49,253 nt of DNA from Collinsella sp. TM09-10AT (GCF_003436275.1 NZ_QSOP01000017.1:1-49253); one strand, 5' to 3'; counted from the first letter of the stretch, positions 16,804 through 25,276 are shown. Numbers and translations: made by a program. The notes: a model not told the origin generated them from the letters alone.

Positions 16804-17757
16804 ATGGAACCTAAGCAGTACTACATCGGCATTGACGTCGGCGGCACTTCGGTTAAGGAGGGCCTGTTCGACGAGGACGGCAACCTGCTGGCCAAGGCCA
16901 GCGTGCCCACGCCTCCCATCGTTGACGCTGCGGGCTTTGCCGCGGTGACCGAAGCTATCGACCAGGTGGTCGCCAAGGCCCAGATTCCGCGTGCCTTTGT
17001 GGCGGGCATTGGTCTGGCCGTTCCGTGCCCCATCCCGGCATCGGGCGATGCCAAGGTCAAGGCCAACATTGCCATTAACCTGCCCGAGCTGAGAGTCGCC
17101 ATTCAGGAGCACTGCCCCGACGCGGTCGTTAAGTACGAGAACGATGCCAACGCCGCTGCCATGGGCGAGGCCTGGCTCGGCTCTGCCAAGGGCGTACAGA
17201 ACGTGGTGATGGTCACCATTGGTACCGGCGTGGGCGGCGGCGTTATCGTTAACGGCGACGTGGTATCAGGCGTTGTGGGCGCCGGCGGCGAGATTGGCCA
17301 TATGTGCCTGAACCCCGACGAGGAGCGCACCTGCGGCTGCGGCGGCCATGGCCATCTGGAGCAGTATTCCAGCGCCACCGGCGTGGTGAGCAACTACCTT
17401 GCCGAGTGCGAAAAGGCGGGCGTCGAGCCCATCGAGCTGACCGGCCCCTCCGATTCCAAGGACGTGTTCCAGGCCTGCCGCGAGGGCGACAAGCTCGCGC
17501 TGGCCGCGGCCGATACCATGGCCGACTATCTCGGCCGCGCACTGGCGCTTATCGCCAACGTGGTTGATCCCGAGATGTTCCTCATCGGCGGCGGCGCCTC
17601 CGCCTCGGCCGATGTCTACCTCGACAAGGTCCGCGAGCACTTTAAGCAGTACGCGCTTTCTGCCTCGCGCGAGACGCCCATTAAGGTCGCTTCGCTCGAA
17701 AACGACGCCGGCATCATCGGTGCCGCCTACGTAGCCCTGCGCGCCGCCGGCAAATAG
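16804..17757 (+). CDS. glk: ROK-family glucokinase
   Basis: 317 aa. It phosphorylates glucose (or a related sugar) with ATP. Phosphate-1 motif IGIDVGGTSVKEGLFD near 8-24; ENDANAAAMGEAWLG in the middle, with the catalytic Asp; phosphate-2 motif TIGTGVGGGVIVNG; and the ROK sugar/zinc motif GEIGHMCLNP...CGCGGHGHLE. Family members have CxCGxxGCxE; here the last Cys is His, so the zinc site reads C-C-H rather than C-C-C. Start at 16804 has AAAGG nine bases upstream; an in-frame ATG at 16777 is possible. The gene is divergent from a GntR-manA unit and so belongs to the same hexose-phosphate neighbourhood. Confidence 0.93.
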   Translation: MEPKQYYIGIDVGGTSVKEGLFDEDGNLLAKASVPTPPIVDAAGFAAVTEAIDQVVAKAQIPRAFVAGIGLAVPCPIPASGDAKVKANIAINLPELRVAIQEHCPDAVVKYENDANAAAMGEAWLGSAKGVQNVVMVTIGTGVGGGVIVNGDVVSGVVGAGGEIGHMCLNPDEERTCGCGGHGHLEQYSSATGVVSNYLAECEKAGVEPIELTGPSDSKDVFQACREGDKLALAAADTMADYLGRALALIANVVDPEMFLIGGGASASADVYLDKVREHFKQYALSASRETPIKVASLENDAGIIGAAYVALRAAGK

Positions 17758-17790
17758 TTGGTGCAAGGGGGACAGGTTACTTTGCACCAA
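17758..17790. repeat. REP-like repeat, GGTGCAAA family
   Basis: TTGGTGCAA (17758-17766) and TTGCACCAA (17782-17790) are perfect 9-bp arms around GGGGGACAGGTTACT. It starts on the base after the kinase stop codon. A partial copy, GGTGCAAAAGGGACAG, follows directly at about 17794. Confidence 0.75.
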
Positions 17791-17925
17791 CATGGTGCAA
17801 AAGGGACAGCCTTGGCCCCCGTGCCTGCGCCCCAAAATATGCCGTGGCCCTTCCGTCTGCGAAGGCTCGGCATCGGCGTGCTACCATAGCTACGTCCAAG
17901 TACACATATCAAGTGGAGGATATCC

Positions 17926-18849
17926 ATGGCAAACGTTCTTGTCTTTGGTCACCAGAACCCCGATAACGACGCCATCATGAGCGCCGTCGTCCTGTCCCAG
18001 CTGCTCAACCAGGTTGAGTATGCCGGCAACACCTACGAGGCCTGCGCCCTTGGTCAGCTTCCGGCCGAGTCCGCCAAGCTGCTTGCCGACGCCGGCATTG
18101 CCGAGCCCCGCGTGATCGAGTCCGTCGAGGCCGGTCAGCTCGTCGTCCTCACCGACCACAACGAGTCTGCCCAGTCCGTCGCCGGTCTTAAGGACGCCAC
18201 GGTCTTTGGCGTTGTCGACCATCACCGCATCGGCGACTTCGAGACCGCCGGCCCGCTGCATTACATCTGCCTGCCCTGGGGCTCCAGCTGCACCATCGTC
18301 ACCAAGCTCGCCGGCGTGCTCGGCGTTGAGCTTTCCGACGTCCAGGCCAAGCTGCTGCTCTCGGCCATGATGACCGACACGCTCATGCTCAAGAGCCCCA
18401 CCACCACCGATGTCGACCGCGCCGTTGCCGCCAAGCTCGGCGAGCAGGTGGGCGTCGACCCGGTCAAGTTTGGCATGGAGGTCTTCCTCACCCGTCCGTC
18501 CGGCTCCTTCACCGCAGCCGAGATGGTCGGCAACGACATCAAGATGTTCGAGCCCGCTGGCAAGAAGCTGCTCATCGGCCAGTACGAGACCGTCGACAAG
18601 AGCCGCGCACTCGGCATGATCGACGAGATCCGCGAGGCCATGCGCGCCTACGCCGCCGAGAAGGGTGCCGACGGCATCGTCCTGTGCATCACCGACATCA
18701 TGGAGGAGGGCTCGCAGGTTCTGCTCGAGGGCGAGACCGAGGCCGCTCAGAAGGGCCTGGGCATTGCCGACGAGCACGACGGCGTCTGGATGCCGGGCGT
18801 CCTCTCCCGTAAGAAGCAGGTCGCTGCCCCCATCATGGCCGCCTGCTAG
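17926..18849 (+). CDS. ppaC: Manganese-dependent inorganic pyrophosphatase (family II)
   Basis: 307 aa, normal for family II. It hydrolyses pyrophosphate to phosphate, pulling biosynthetic reactions forward, in the cytoplasm. It belongs to the DHH superfamily: FGHQNPDNDAI (metal-binding His and Asps near 5-15), the Asp-His pair in LTDHNE near 75, and the DHH motif in VVDHHRIGDF near 99. The C-terminal DHHA2 domain includes the substrate loop with Arg and Lys near the end (GVLSRKKQVAAP). AGTGGAGG precedes the ATG. Single gene with its own terminator. Confidence 0.96.
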   Translation: MANVLVFGHQNPDNDAIMSAVVLSQLLNQVEYAGNTYEACALGQLPAESAKLLADAGIAEPRVIESVEAGQLVVLTDHNESAQSVAGLKDATVFGVVDHHRIGDFETAGPLHYICLPWGSSCTIVTKLAGVLGVELSDVQAKLLLSAMMTDTLMLKSPTTTDVDRAVAAKLGEQVGVDPVKFGMEVFLTRPSGSFTAAEMVGNDIKMFEPAGKKLLIGQYETVDKSRALGMIDEIREAMRAYAAEKGADGIVLCITDIMEEGSQVLLEGETEAAQKGLGIADEHDGVWMPGVLSRKKQVAAPIMAAC

Positions 18850-18868
18850 GTTTAGTTGACCGAACGCC

Positions 18869-18907
18869 ACGACCGGATCGCGGACGCCCCGCGCTCCGGT
18901 CGTTTTT
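18869..18907 (+). terminator. Intrinsic terminator after ppaC
   Basis: ACGACCGGA / TCCGGTCGT stem with a GC-rich loop, then TTTTTG. Confidence 0.85.
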
Positions 18908-19045
18908 GTGCACGGCGCCGCGTCGTCTCTTGGGCAGGCGCGCCCGTGCCGTTGAGCAAATAATGTTCAACCTGTGGTTCCGCTTTTCGGCCACGCCTGC
19001 GTGCTTGTCGTGCAGGGTAGGCTAGATGCAAGCGTAATACGTTAG

Positions 19046-19082
19046 AGCGCGGCGCCGCCACTTGGGCGGGCCGTGCTTTTTT
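19046..19082 (+). terminator. Terminator-like hairpin upstream of nhaA
   Basis: AGCgCGGCgCCGCC / GGCGGgCCGtGCT around ACTTG, followed by TTTTTT, 34 bp before the nhaA start. As it lies in front of a gene rather than behind one, it could act as an attenuator of nhaA or as a second ppaC terminator. Confidence 0.65.
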
Positions 19083-19115
19083 AAGACGGGAGCTTTCCCG
19101 TGAAAGGAGCCGCCC

Positions 19116-20474
19116 ATGGCAGCAACTGAGCAGCTGTTCAACGTTCGTGAGCGCAAGCGCTTTGAACGTCACGACATCTGGGAGCGCATCGCCGAGAACG
19201 GTACGATTTCCGCCGCCGTCATGGTCTTCGCCGCCATCGCCGCCGTCATTTGCGCCAATACCGATGCCTACGAGGCCATCCATCACTTTTTGGAGACCCC
19301 GCTGTATGTGGGTCTGGGCAACCTTACGGCCGGTCTCACCGTTGAGCTTTTCGTCAACGACTTCCTCATGGCGATTTTCTTTTTGTTGGTGGGCATTGAG
19401 CTTAAGTACGAGATGACGGTCGGCGAGCTCAAGAATCCGCGTCAGGCCATGCTTCCCATGTTGGCGGCGGTGGGCGGCGTCGTCGTTCCCGCCTGCATCT
19501 ACCTGATCTTTAACCATGCCGGCGCCCGCAACGGTTGGGCCATCCCCATGGCAACCGATATTGCCTTTGCGCTGGGCGTGCTGTCGCTTTTGGGCAACCG
19601 CGTTCCCAACGGCGTGCGCGTGTTCTTCTCGACGCTCGCTATCGCCGACGACCTGATCTCCATCGCCGCCATCGCCATCTTCTACGGTCAGAGCCCCAAT
19701 CCGTTTTGGTTGGGCGCCGCCGCGCTTGTGACCTGCGCGCTCGTGTGGCTCAACAAGACGCAGCATTACCGCCTTGCCCCGTATTCGGTACTGGGGCTGC
19801 TGTTGTGGTTCTGCATGTTCAAGAGCGGCGTACATGCCACGCTTGCTGGCGTCATCCTGGCCTTCACTATTCCGGCCAAGTGCGGCGTCAAGCTCGATAG
19901 TCTCACCGATTGGCTGGGCGAGTGCCTGCCGCTGCTCGATGACCGCTACGACGACGAGGCACACATCCTGGGCCAGCATGACTTTACCGTCTCGACTACC
20001 AAGGTCGAGCGCGTCATGCACCGCGTGACCCCGCCGCTTATCCGTATGGAGCGTCTGATCTCCACGCCGGTCAACTTTGTGATCCTGCCGATCTTTGCGT
20101 TCGTAAACGCTCAGGTTCGCTTAGTGGGCGTGGACATGAGCACGCTGCTCACCGATCCGGTGACGCTCGGCGTGTACTTTGGCATGCTGCTGGGCAAGCC
20201 GATCGGCATCTTTGGTATGACGTTTGCCCTGGTTAAGCTTAAGGCCTGCGAGCTGCCGCACAATGTCAACTGGCACATGATTGCCGGCGTGGGCATTCTG
20301 GGCGGTATCGGCTTTACCATGTCGATTCTCATCAGCGGCCTTGCCTTCCCGACGGCCCAGTTTGAGGTTCTTGCAGCCAAGGCCGCTATTCTCGCCGGTT
20401 CGGTCACCGCAGCCGTGCTCGGCATGATCTACATGAGCGTGGTCTGCAAGCATCCCGCGCCCAAGGACGAGTAG
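19116..20474 (+). CDS. nhaA: Na+/H+ antiporter NhaA
   Basis: 452 aa, integral membrane. It expels sodium (or lithium) in exchange for protons, for pH and salt balance. Key residues of the E. coli protein can be matched: Asp in MATDIAFALG, the ion-binding Asp pair in LAIADDLISI, and the Lys in LLGKPIGIFG. About eleven to twelve hydrophobic helices. It is longer than the 388-aa E. coli protein, mainly because of a charged cytoplasmic segment near 270-305 (DDRYDDEAHILGQHDF). GAAAGGAG precedes the ATG. Single gene, with a bidirectional terminator behind it. Confidence 0.95.
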   Translation: MAATEQLFNVRERKRFERHDIWERIAENGTISAAVMVFAAIAAVICANTDAYEAIHHFLETPLYVGLGNLTAGLTVELFVNDFLMAIFFLLVGIELKYEMTVGELKNPRQAMLPMLAAVGGVVVPACIYLIFNHAGARNGWAIPMATDIAFALGVLSLLGNRVPNGVRVFFSTLAIADDLISIAAIAIFYGQSPNPFWLGAAALVTCALVWLNKTQHYRLAPYSVLGLLLWFCMFKSGVHATLAGVILAFTIPAKCGVKLDSLTDWLGECLPLLDDRYDDEAHILGQHDFTVSTTKVERVMHRVTPPLIRMERLISTPVNFVILPIFAFVNAQVRLVGVDMSTLLTDPVTLGVYFGMLLGKPIGIFGMTFALVKLKACELPHNVNWHMIAGVGILGGIGFTMSILISGLAFPTAQFEVLAAKAAILAGSVTAAVLGMIYMSVVCKHPAPKDE

Positions 20475-20491
20475 GGGCACATACAAGTTTG

Positions 20492-20530
20492 AAAACGCTG
20501 CCTGTGAATACCATCACAGGCAGCGTTTTA
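20492..20530. terminator. Bidirectional intrinsic terminator
   Basis: AAAACGCTGCCTGTGA / TCACAGGCAGCGTTTT around ATACCA. It serves nhaA (plus) and probably the convergent small gene (minus). The REP-like repeat at 20530 starts at its last base. Confidence 0.85.
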
Positions 20531-20558
20531 GTCATTGGGGACGTTCTTAAATGACTAG
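20530..20558. repeat. REP-like hairpin repeat (AGTCATT...AATGACT)
   Basis: Identical over 29 bp to the copy at 2529-2557: arms AGTCATT and AATGACT around GGGGACGTTCTTA. It ends two bases before the stop codon of the minus-strand small gene. Confidence 0.85.
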
Positions 20559-20560
20559 GC

Positions 20561-20815
20561 TTATTCCACCGTTCCGTAGACGGCGCCCCAGCCGTGGGCG
20601 GCCAAGGCGGAGTTGAGCTGGTCGCAAAGTGACTGGCGGTCGTAGTAGCCGGGCGGCAAAAGATTCACGATCTCCATGAGGTCGGGCGCCAGGTCCAAGA
20701 TTTCGGCCTGTACGATCAGATCCAGGCGGTCGATGGCGTGGCGGTCGTAAAACAGTCCGTCGACCAGGCGCTGCAAGTCGCCGAATTCCTCGGCCTGAAA
20801 CGATCCGTACTCCAT
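20561..20815 (-). CDS. Small conserved protein of unknown function
   Basis: 84 aa, acidic, soluble. I do not recognise a family. The sequence is mostly helical in appearance (EEFGDLQRLVDGLFYDRHAIDRLDLIVQAEILDL), followed by a Pro-Gly-Tyr-Tyr turn and a second helix (SLCDQLNSALAAHGWG). The ATG at 20815 has AAGGAGG four bases upstream and is preferred over an ATG ten residues earlier. It stands alone, convergent with nhaA and divergent from the aminotransferase. Good ribosome site, genome-like codon use and a flanking terminator argue that it is real. Confidence 0.75.
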   Translation of the reverse strand: MEYGSFQAEEFGDLQRLVDGLFYDRHAIDRLDLIVQAEILDLAPDLMEIVNLLPPGYYDRQSLCDQLNSALAAHGWGAVYGTVE

Positions 20816-20965
20816 AGTGCCTCCTTGGGCGCCCCACGCCGGCATGCGCGGCGATTCGTAATTGATTGCGATGAACTTAATCTATCACGGCTTCATAACG
20901 TTGCGACGATGGCGGTCTATACTTAGACGAACTGCAACGTACCGCTTCGCGAAAGGTCGCACCCC

Positions 20966-22270
20966 ATGCAGACGATCTACCAGAAGATGGAAACCACCGA
21001 ACTCGATGCCGCCATCGAGGCGCTTAAAGCCGAGGTTGCCGAGGTCAAGGCCAAGGGCCTGGCGCTCGACATGGCGCGCGGCAAGCCGTCGCCCTCCCAG
21101 GTGAACATTTCTCGCCCCATGCTCGATATCCTCAATGCCGATGCCGATCTGCACGACGGCAATGTCGACTGCTCCAACTACGGTTGCTTCGAGGGCATTC
21201 CCTCGGCACGCAAGCTGGCGGGGGAGTTCCTGGGTTGTCCTGCCGAGCAGACGCTCGTACTGGGCTCATCGAGCCTGCTGATCGAGCACGATATCGCCGG
21301 TATGTTCTGGCGTTGCGGCTCGTGCGGCAGCGACCCTTGGGAGGCTTACGAGGCAGCGCACGACGGCAAGAAGGTCAAGTTCCTGTGCCCCGTTCCCGGC
21401 TACGATCGCCACTTTGGCATCACCGCCGACTTGGGCATCGAGAACGTCCCCGTCGCGATGACCGACAACGGCCCCGACATGGACGAGGTTGAGCGCCTGG
21501 TTGCCACCGACGACTCCATCAAGGGCATCTGGTGCGTGCCCAAGTATTCCAACCCCACGGGCATCACCTTTAGCGAGGACACTGTGCGTCGCCTGGTCGA
21601 GATGCCCACGGCCGCGCCCGATTTCCGCATCTTCTGGGACAACGCCTACTGCGTGCACGACCTGTACGACGAGACCGACGAGCTCGCCAACATCTTCGAT
21701 CTTGCCCGCGCGGCGGGCACCGAGGACCGCGTGGTGGCCTTTGCCTCGACGTCCAAGATCACCTTCCCGGGTGCCGGCATCGGCTTTATCGGTGCGAGCC
21801 CCGCGGTCATCGCCGAGTTCTCCAAGCGCCTGAAGGCCGGTCTTATTAGCGCCGACAAGCTCAACCAGCTGCGTCACGTGCGTTTCCTTCCCACCATCGA
21901 GGCGGTCAAGGAGCACATGAAAAAGCATGCCGAGTTCCTGCGCCCGCGCTTTGAGGCCGTCGAGCGCAAGCTCACCGAGGGCTTGGGCGACACGGGCTGC
22001 GCCACTTGGACGCACCCCCGCGGCGGCTACTTTGTAAGCTTCGATGGTCCCGAGGGCTCGGCCCAAAAGGTCGCCGCGCTTTGCGCCGACCTGGGCGTCA
22101 AGCTCACGCCGGCCGGTGCCACCTGGCCCTATGGCAAGGACCCGCGCGACACCAACATCCGCATCGCGCCGAGCTATCCCACGGTCGAGGACCTGGAGGC
22201 CGCGCTCGATGTGCTGGTGCTGGCCGTTAAGCTTGTCGCTGCCGAGCTTGCGCGTGCCGAGCGCGCCTAA
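20966..22270 (+). CDS. Aspartate aminotransferase, type Ic
   Basis: 434 aa, PLP-dependent, cytoplasmic. The sequence matches the Asp_aminotransf (type Ic) family rather than the classic AspC: LALDMARGKPSPSQ near the start, NYGCFEGIPSARKLAGEFL, CPVPGYDRHFGI, IWCVPKYSNPTGITFS, WDNAYCVHDL, and the PLP-binding Lys in AFASTSKITFPGAGIGFIG near 266. It should interconvert aspartate and 2-oxoglutarate with oxaloacetate and glutamate. GAAAGG lies nine bases before the ATG. It is followed 51 bp later by a STAS protein. Confidence 0.93.
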   Translation: MQTIYQKMETTELDAAIEALKAEVAEVKAKGLALDMARGKPSPSQVNISRPMLDILNADADLHDGNVDCSNYGCFEGIPSARKLAGEFLGCPAEQTLVLGSSSLLIEHDIAGMFWRCGSCGSDPWEAYEAAHDGKKVKFLCPVPGYDRHFGITADLGIENVPVAMTDNGPDMDEVERLVATDDSIKGIWCVPKYSNPTGITFSEDTVRRLVEMPTAAPDFRIFWDNAYCVHDLYDETDELANIFDLARAAGTEDRVVAFASTSKITFPGAGIGFIGASPAVIAEFSKRLKAGLISADKLNQLRHVRFLPTIEAVKEHMKKHAEFLRPRFEAVERKLTEGLGDTGCATWTHPRGGYFVSFDGPEGSAQKVAALCADLGVKLTPAGATWPYGKDPRDTNIRIAPSYPTVEDLEAALDVLVLAVKLVAAELARAERA

Positions 22271-22321
22271 CGCGCGGCTTCCCGTACTATCCGCACTTTC
22301 GATACGTAAAGGAGCGTATAC

Positions 22322-22636
22322 ATGGATTTGGGTATTTCCACCAACCCCACGCCAGAGCTCTACACCATTAAGGTGACCGGTGAGATCGATATCTCTAACG
22401 CCGATAGCCTGCGCAATGCCATCGACCTGGCGCTCGAGCAGCCCACTGAGGCCGTTGAGCTCGATTTTGCCCAGGTGAGCTACATCGATTCGACGGGCAT
22501 TGGCGTGCTCGTGGGCGCCGCGCACCACGCGGCCGACCACGGCAAGCGCTTTAGCTGCACCAATGTGCAGCCCCCGGTGATGCGCGTGGTTCAGCTGTTG
22601 GGTGTCGACCAGGAGATTTCGATCACCGCTGCATAA
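22322..22636 (+). CDS. STAS-domain protein (anti-sigma factor antagonist type)
   Basis: 104 aa, a single STAS domain. The signature VELDFAQVSYIDSTGIGVLVGA is present, with Ser57 in the position phosphorylated by partner kinases in SpoIIAA/RsbV-like proteins. Such proteins bind and sequester an anti-sigma factor or kinase when unphosphorylated. No anti-sigma kinase or sigma factor is adjacent, so its partner lies elsewhere. AAAGGAGC precedes the ATG. It lies between an aminotransferase and the tat genes, and a hairpin (22681-22708) separates it from tatA. Confidence 0.9.
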   Translation: MDLGISTNPTPELYTIKVTGEIDISNADSLRNAIDLALEQPTEAVELDFAQVSYIDSTGIGVLVGAAHHAADHGKRFSCTNVQPPVMRVVQLLGVDQEISITAA

Positions 22637-22680
22637 TCTTTGCCCCCAAAAGGGCGTGCCGTTTGGCATATGTTTGTGAT

Positions 22681-22708
22681 GCGCTCGGACGTTTTGGCGT
22701 CCGGGCGC
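22681..22708 (+). terminator. Hairpin between the STAS gene and tatA
   Basis: GCGCtCGGACG / CGTCCGgGCGC with loop TTTTGG. No U-run follows, and TATACT overlaps its right edge as a possible -10 box. Terminator or control element; not resolved. Confidence 0.4.
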
Positions 22709-22789
22709 TATACTTGACCGAATGAATAGACGAGTTCCGGCCGAATGGCGCGGTGCGGGCTCGACTCACATCGAGCCTTGGAGGTATGT

Positions 22790-23383
22790 GTGTTTGGTAT
22801 TGGAGAGGGTGAGCTCGCGATCATCGTGGTCTTCGGCTTTTTGCTGTTTGGCCCGGATAAGCTCCCACAGATGGGCCGCACGATCGGCCGTGCCATCCGT
22901 CAGTTCCGCGAGACGCAGGAAAAGATGACGGCCGTTGTTCAGTCCGAGATAATCGATCCGGTGAGTGAAGCCGCGTCGGCCCCGGTCAAGCCCAAGAAGG
23001 CTGCCGTCGATGACGATTCCGATGCAGACGAGGATGCCGTCGAGACGGCTGCGCCCGCAAAGAAGGAGACCTTTGCCGAGCGCCGTGCCCGCCTTGCCGC
23101 CGAGAAGGCCGCGTGCGAGGCTGCCGCCGAGGGCGAGGGTGCTGCTGAGGAGTCCGAGGCCGAGAGCGCCGAGCCTGCCGCTGCCGCCGAGCCTGTCGTC
23201 GAGCCCGAGCCTGCTGCAGAGCCGGAGCCCGAGCCCGAGCCCGAGCCGGCAGAGCCCACGACGGCTGACCTCTACGCCCGTCGTCCCCGCAAGCGCAAAG
23301 CCGTCGTCGACCAGCTTGCTCGCGAGCTCGAGGCCGAGGACGACACCGCTGCCGCCGACGCCCCGAAGGGAGGCGATGAGTAA
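22790..23383 (+). CDS. tatA: Twin-arginine translocase subunit TatA/TatB
   Basis: 197 aa. MFGIGEGELAIIVVFGFLLFGPDKLPQMGRTIGRAIR is the standard TatA/B N-terminus: a single membrane helix, the FGPxxLP hinge and an amphipathic helix. It forms the Tat pore or receptor, exporting folded proteins with a twin-arginine signal. Start is GTG at 22790, with GGAGG five bases upstream; the ATG at 22745 would add residues that do not fit. After residue 60 the protein is acidic and low in complexity, with Glu-Pro repeats near 140-160, and ends in a basic RRPRKRK segment. It is longer than usual TatA and could be TatB-like. Stop and tatC start overlap (TAATG). Confidence 0.92.
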   Translation: MFGIGEGELAIIVVFGFLLFGPDKLPQMGRTIGRAIRQFRETQEKMTAVVQSEIIDPVSEAASAPVKPKKAAVDDDSDADEDAVETAAPAKKETFAERRARLAAEKAACEAAAEGEGAAEESEAESAEPAAAAEPVVEPEPAAEPEPEPEPEPAEPTTADLYARRPRKRKAVVDQLARELEAEDDTAAADAPKGGDE

Positions 23384-24174
23384 TGCCTATCGGACCTGCG
23401 CGAATGCCGCTCTTCGATCATTTGGGAGAGCTCCGTCGCCGCTTGACCATCGTGGTCGTCTCGGTATTTGCCGCCGCTATCGTGCTGTATTTCGCCACGC
23501 CCGTGGTGCTCGACATCTTGGAAGACCCCATCCGCTCCTTTGTGCCGGACGGTAAGTTCTACATCACCACCACGCTCGGCGGCTTTGGACTGCGCTTCTC
23601 GCTGGCCATCAAGATGGCCGTGGTCATGTGCACGCCCATGATCATCTGGCAGATCCTGGCATTTTTCCTGCCGGCACTGCGCCCCAACGAGCGCAAATGG
23701 GTTGTGCCCACGGTGCTCGCCTCGACGGTGCTGTTCTTCCTGGGTGCCATCTTCTGCTACTTCATCATTATCCCGGCGGGCTTTGAGTGGCTCATCGGCG
23801 AGACCTCGGCCGTCGCTACGGCGCTGCCCGACCTGGAGAACTACGTCAACATGGAGCTGCTCTTTATGATCGGCTTTGGTGTGGCGTTTGAGCTGCCGCT
23901 CATCATCTTCTACCTGTCTGTTTTCCACATCGTGTCCTACGCGGCCTTCCGCAGCGCCTGGCGCTACGTGTACGTAGGCCTGCTCGTGGGTTCGGCTGTG
24001 ATTACGCCCGACGGCTCGCCCGTCACCCTGGGCCTAATGTACGGCGCCCTGCTCTCGCTCTACGAGATCTCGCTCGCCATTGCCCGCGTGGTCATTACCG
24101 CGCGCGAGGGCAAGGAGGGCCTGTTCGTGAGCCGTCTGGACCTGTTCTCGGACGACGAGGACGACGAGGAGTAA
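23383..24174 (+). CDS. tatC: Twin-arginine translocase subunit TatC
   Basis: 263 aa, six membrane helices. TatC recognises the twin-arginine signal and assembles with TatA/B. Visible: MPLFDHLGELRRRL at the N-terminus, the conserved Glu-rich loop and FELPLIIFYLSVF helix, and the late VGSAVITPDGSPVTLG segment (TatC TPxD-type motif). The C-terminus is Asp/Glu-rich. It overlaps the tatA stop by one base and is followed six bases later by hypA, so the four genes tatA, tatC, hypA and probably hypB form one unit. Tat export and nickel-enzyme maturation often go together for [NiFe] hydrogenases. Confidence 0.96.
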   Translation: MPIGPARMPLFDHLGELRRRLTIVVVSVFAAAIVLYFATPVVLDILEDPIRSFVPDGKFYITTTLGGFGLRFSLAIKMAVVMCTPMIIWQILAFFLPALRPNERKWVVPTVLASTVLFFLGAIFCYFIIIPAGFEWLIGETSAVATALPDLENYVNMELLFMIGFGVAFELPLIIFYLSVFHIVSYAAFRSAWRYVYVGLLVGSAVITPDGSPVTLGLMYGALLSLYEISLAIARVVITAREGKEGLFVSRLDLFSDDEDDEE

Positions 24175-24180
24175 ATCGGT

Positions 24181-24537
24181 ATGCATGAGGTTGGCATTGT
24201 CAACGGCATACTCGATACAGTGATTCGCGCGGCGCGTGGGGCGGGGGCCTCGCGCGCCGTTTTGGTAACGCTGCGTATCGGGGATATGACCGAGGTCGTG
24301 CGCGAGGCGCTCGACTTTGCGTGGGAGACATTTCGCGACGAGGACCCGCTCACGCGAGGCTGCGAGCTTGCCGTGGAGGAGGTCCATCCACAAAGCGAGT
24401 GTCTGGACTGCGGCGAGGTTTTCGACCACGATCGCTTCCACTGTCGCTGTCCCCAGTGTGGTGGTGCCAACGTGCGCCTACTGCACGGCCGCGAGCTCGA
24501 TATCGCAAGTATCGAAATCGAAACCCCCGACGATTAG
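24181..24537 (+). CDS. hypA: Nickel-insertion metallochaperone HypA
   Basis: 118 aa, standard size. It begins with the nickel-binding MHEVGIV motif (His2, Glu3), then a mixed domain, and has a zinc site in CLDCGEVFDHDRFHCRCPQCG (Cys74, Cys77, Cys90, Cys93, with an extra Cys88). HypA delivers nickel to the hydrogenase large subunit together with HypB. Six bases separate it from tatC, which supports co-transcription. The hydrogenase structural genes are not in this window. Confidence 0.93.
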   Translation: MHEVGIVNGILDTVIRAARGAGASRAVLVTLRIGDMTEVVREALDFAWETFRDEDPLTRGCELAVEEVHPQSECLDCGEVFDHDRFHCRCPQCGGANVRLLHGRELDIASIEIETPDD

Positions 24538-24592
24538 CCCGCTAGCCATCTAGCGATGGGGTATAAAGGGGCCAAAGTAAGGAGCGTTAAGT

Positions 24593-25276
24593 ATGGCCGA
24601 GAAAACGATTGATATTGCATCGCCGATTCTGTCGCGCAACGAGCGCCTGGCAGATCAGCTGCGTCAGCGATTTGAGCAGACGAACACCTACGTGATCAAC
24701 GTGCTGTCGAGCCCCGGCTCGGGTAAGACCACCACGATTCTGGGCACCAACGAGCGCCTGCGTGACAAAGCCGGCCTGCGCTGTGCCGTCATCGAGGGCG
24801 ATATCGCCTCGGATGTCGACGCCATCACCATGAAGGAAGCCGGCATGCCCGCCATCCAGATCAACACGGGCGGCCTGTGCCACCTCGAGGGCAACATGAT
24901 CATGGAGGCCGTCGACGCCTTCGACCAGGCTGTGGGTCTGGAGAACATCGACGTCATCTTTATCGAAAACGTGGGCAACCTGGTCTGCCCGGTCGACTTT
25001 GACCTGGGCGAGAACCTGTCCATCATGATTCTCTCGGTGCCCGAGGGCGACGACAAGCCCATCAAGTACCCGGGCATCTTCCAACACGCCGGCGCGCAGC
25101 TGCTCAACAAGGTCGACGTGGCTCCGGCTTTCGATTTTGACATGGATAGGTATACTAAGACACTCGATGACCTCAATCCGCAGGCGCCGCGGTTTGCCGT
25201 GAGCGCGCGCAAGGGCGAGGGCATGGATGCCTGGTGCGATTGGCTCATCGGGCAGATCGAGCAAGCAAGGGCGTAA
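24593..25276 (+). CDS. hypB: Hydrogenase nickel-incorporation GTPase HypB
   Basis: 227 aa. SIMIBI-class GTPase: P-loop SSPGSGKTT (39-47), IEGDIASDVDA, the metal-linked Cys96-His97 in NTGGLCHLEGNM, Cys132 in NLVCPVDFDLGE, and the NKVD guanine-binding motif. It uses GTP hydrolysis to load nickel with HypA. The N-terminus lacks the His-rich stretch and the CxxCGC nickel site of some homologues, so it should work only through the G-domain metal site. AAGGAG precedes the ATG by about 9 bases; a gap of 55 bp from hypA may hold a weak -10 box (TATAAA, 24562). Confidence 0.95.
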   Translation: MAEKTIDIASPILSRNERLADQLRQRFEQTNTYVINVLSSPGSGKTTTILGTNERLRDKAGLRCAVIEGDIASDVDAITMKEAGMPAIQINTGGLCHLEGNMIMEAVDAFDQAVGLENIDVIFIENVGNLVCPVDFDLGENLSIMILSVPEGDDKPIKYPGIFQHAGAQLLNKVDVAPAFDFDMDRYTKTLDDLNPQAPRFAVSARKGEGMDAWCDWLIGQIEQARA

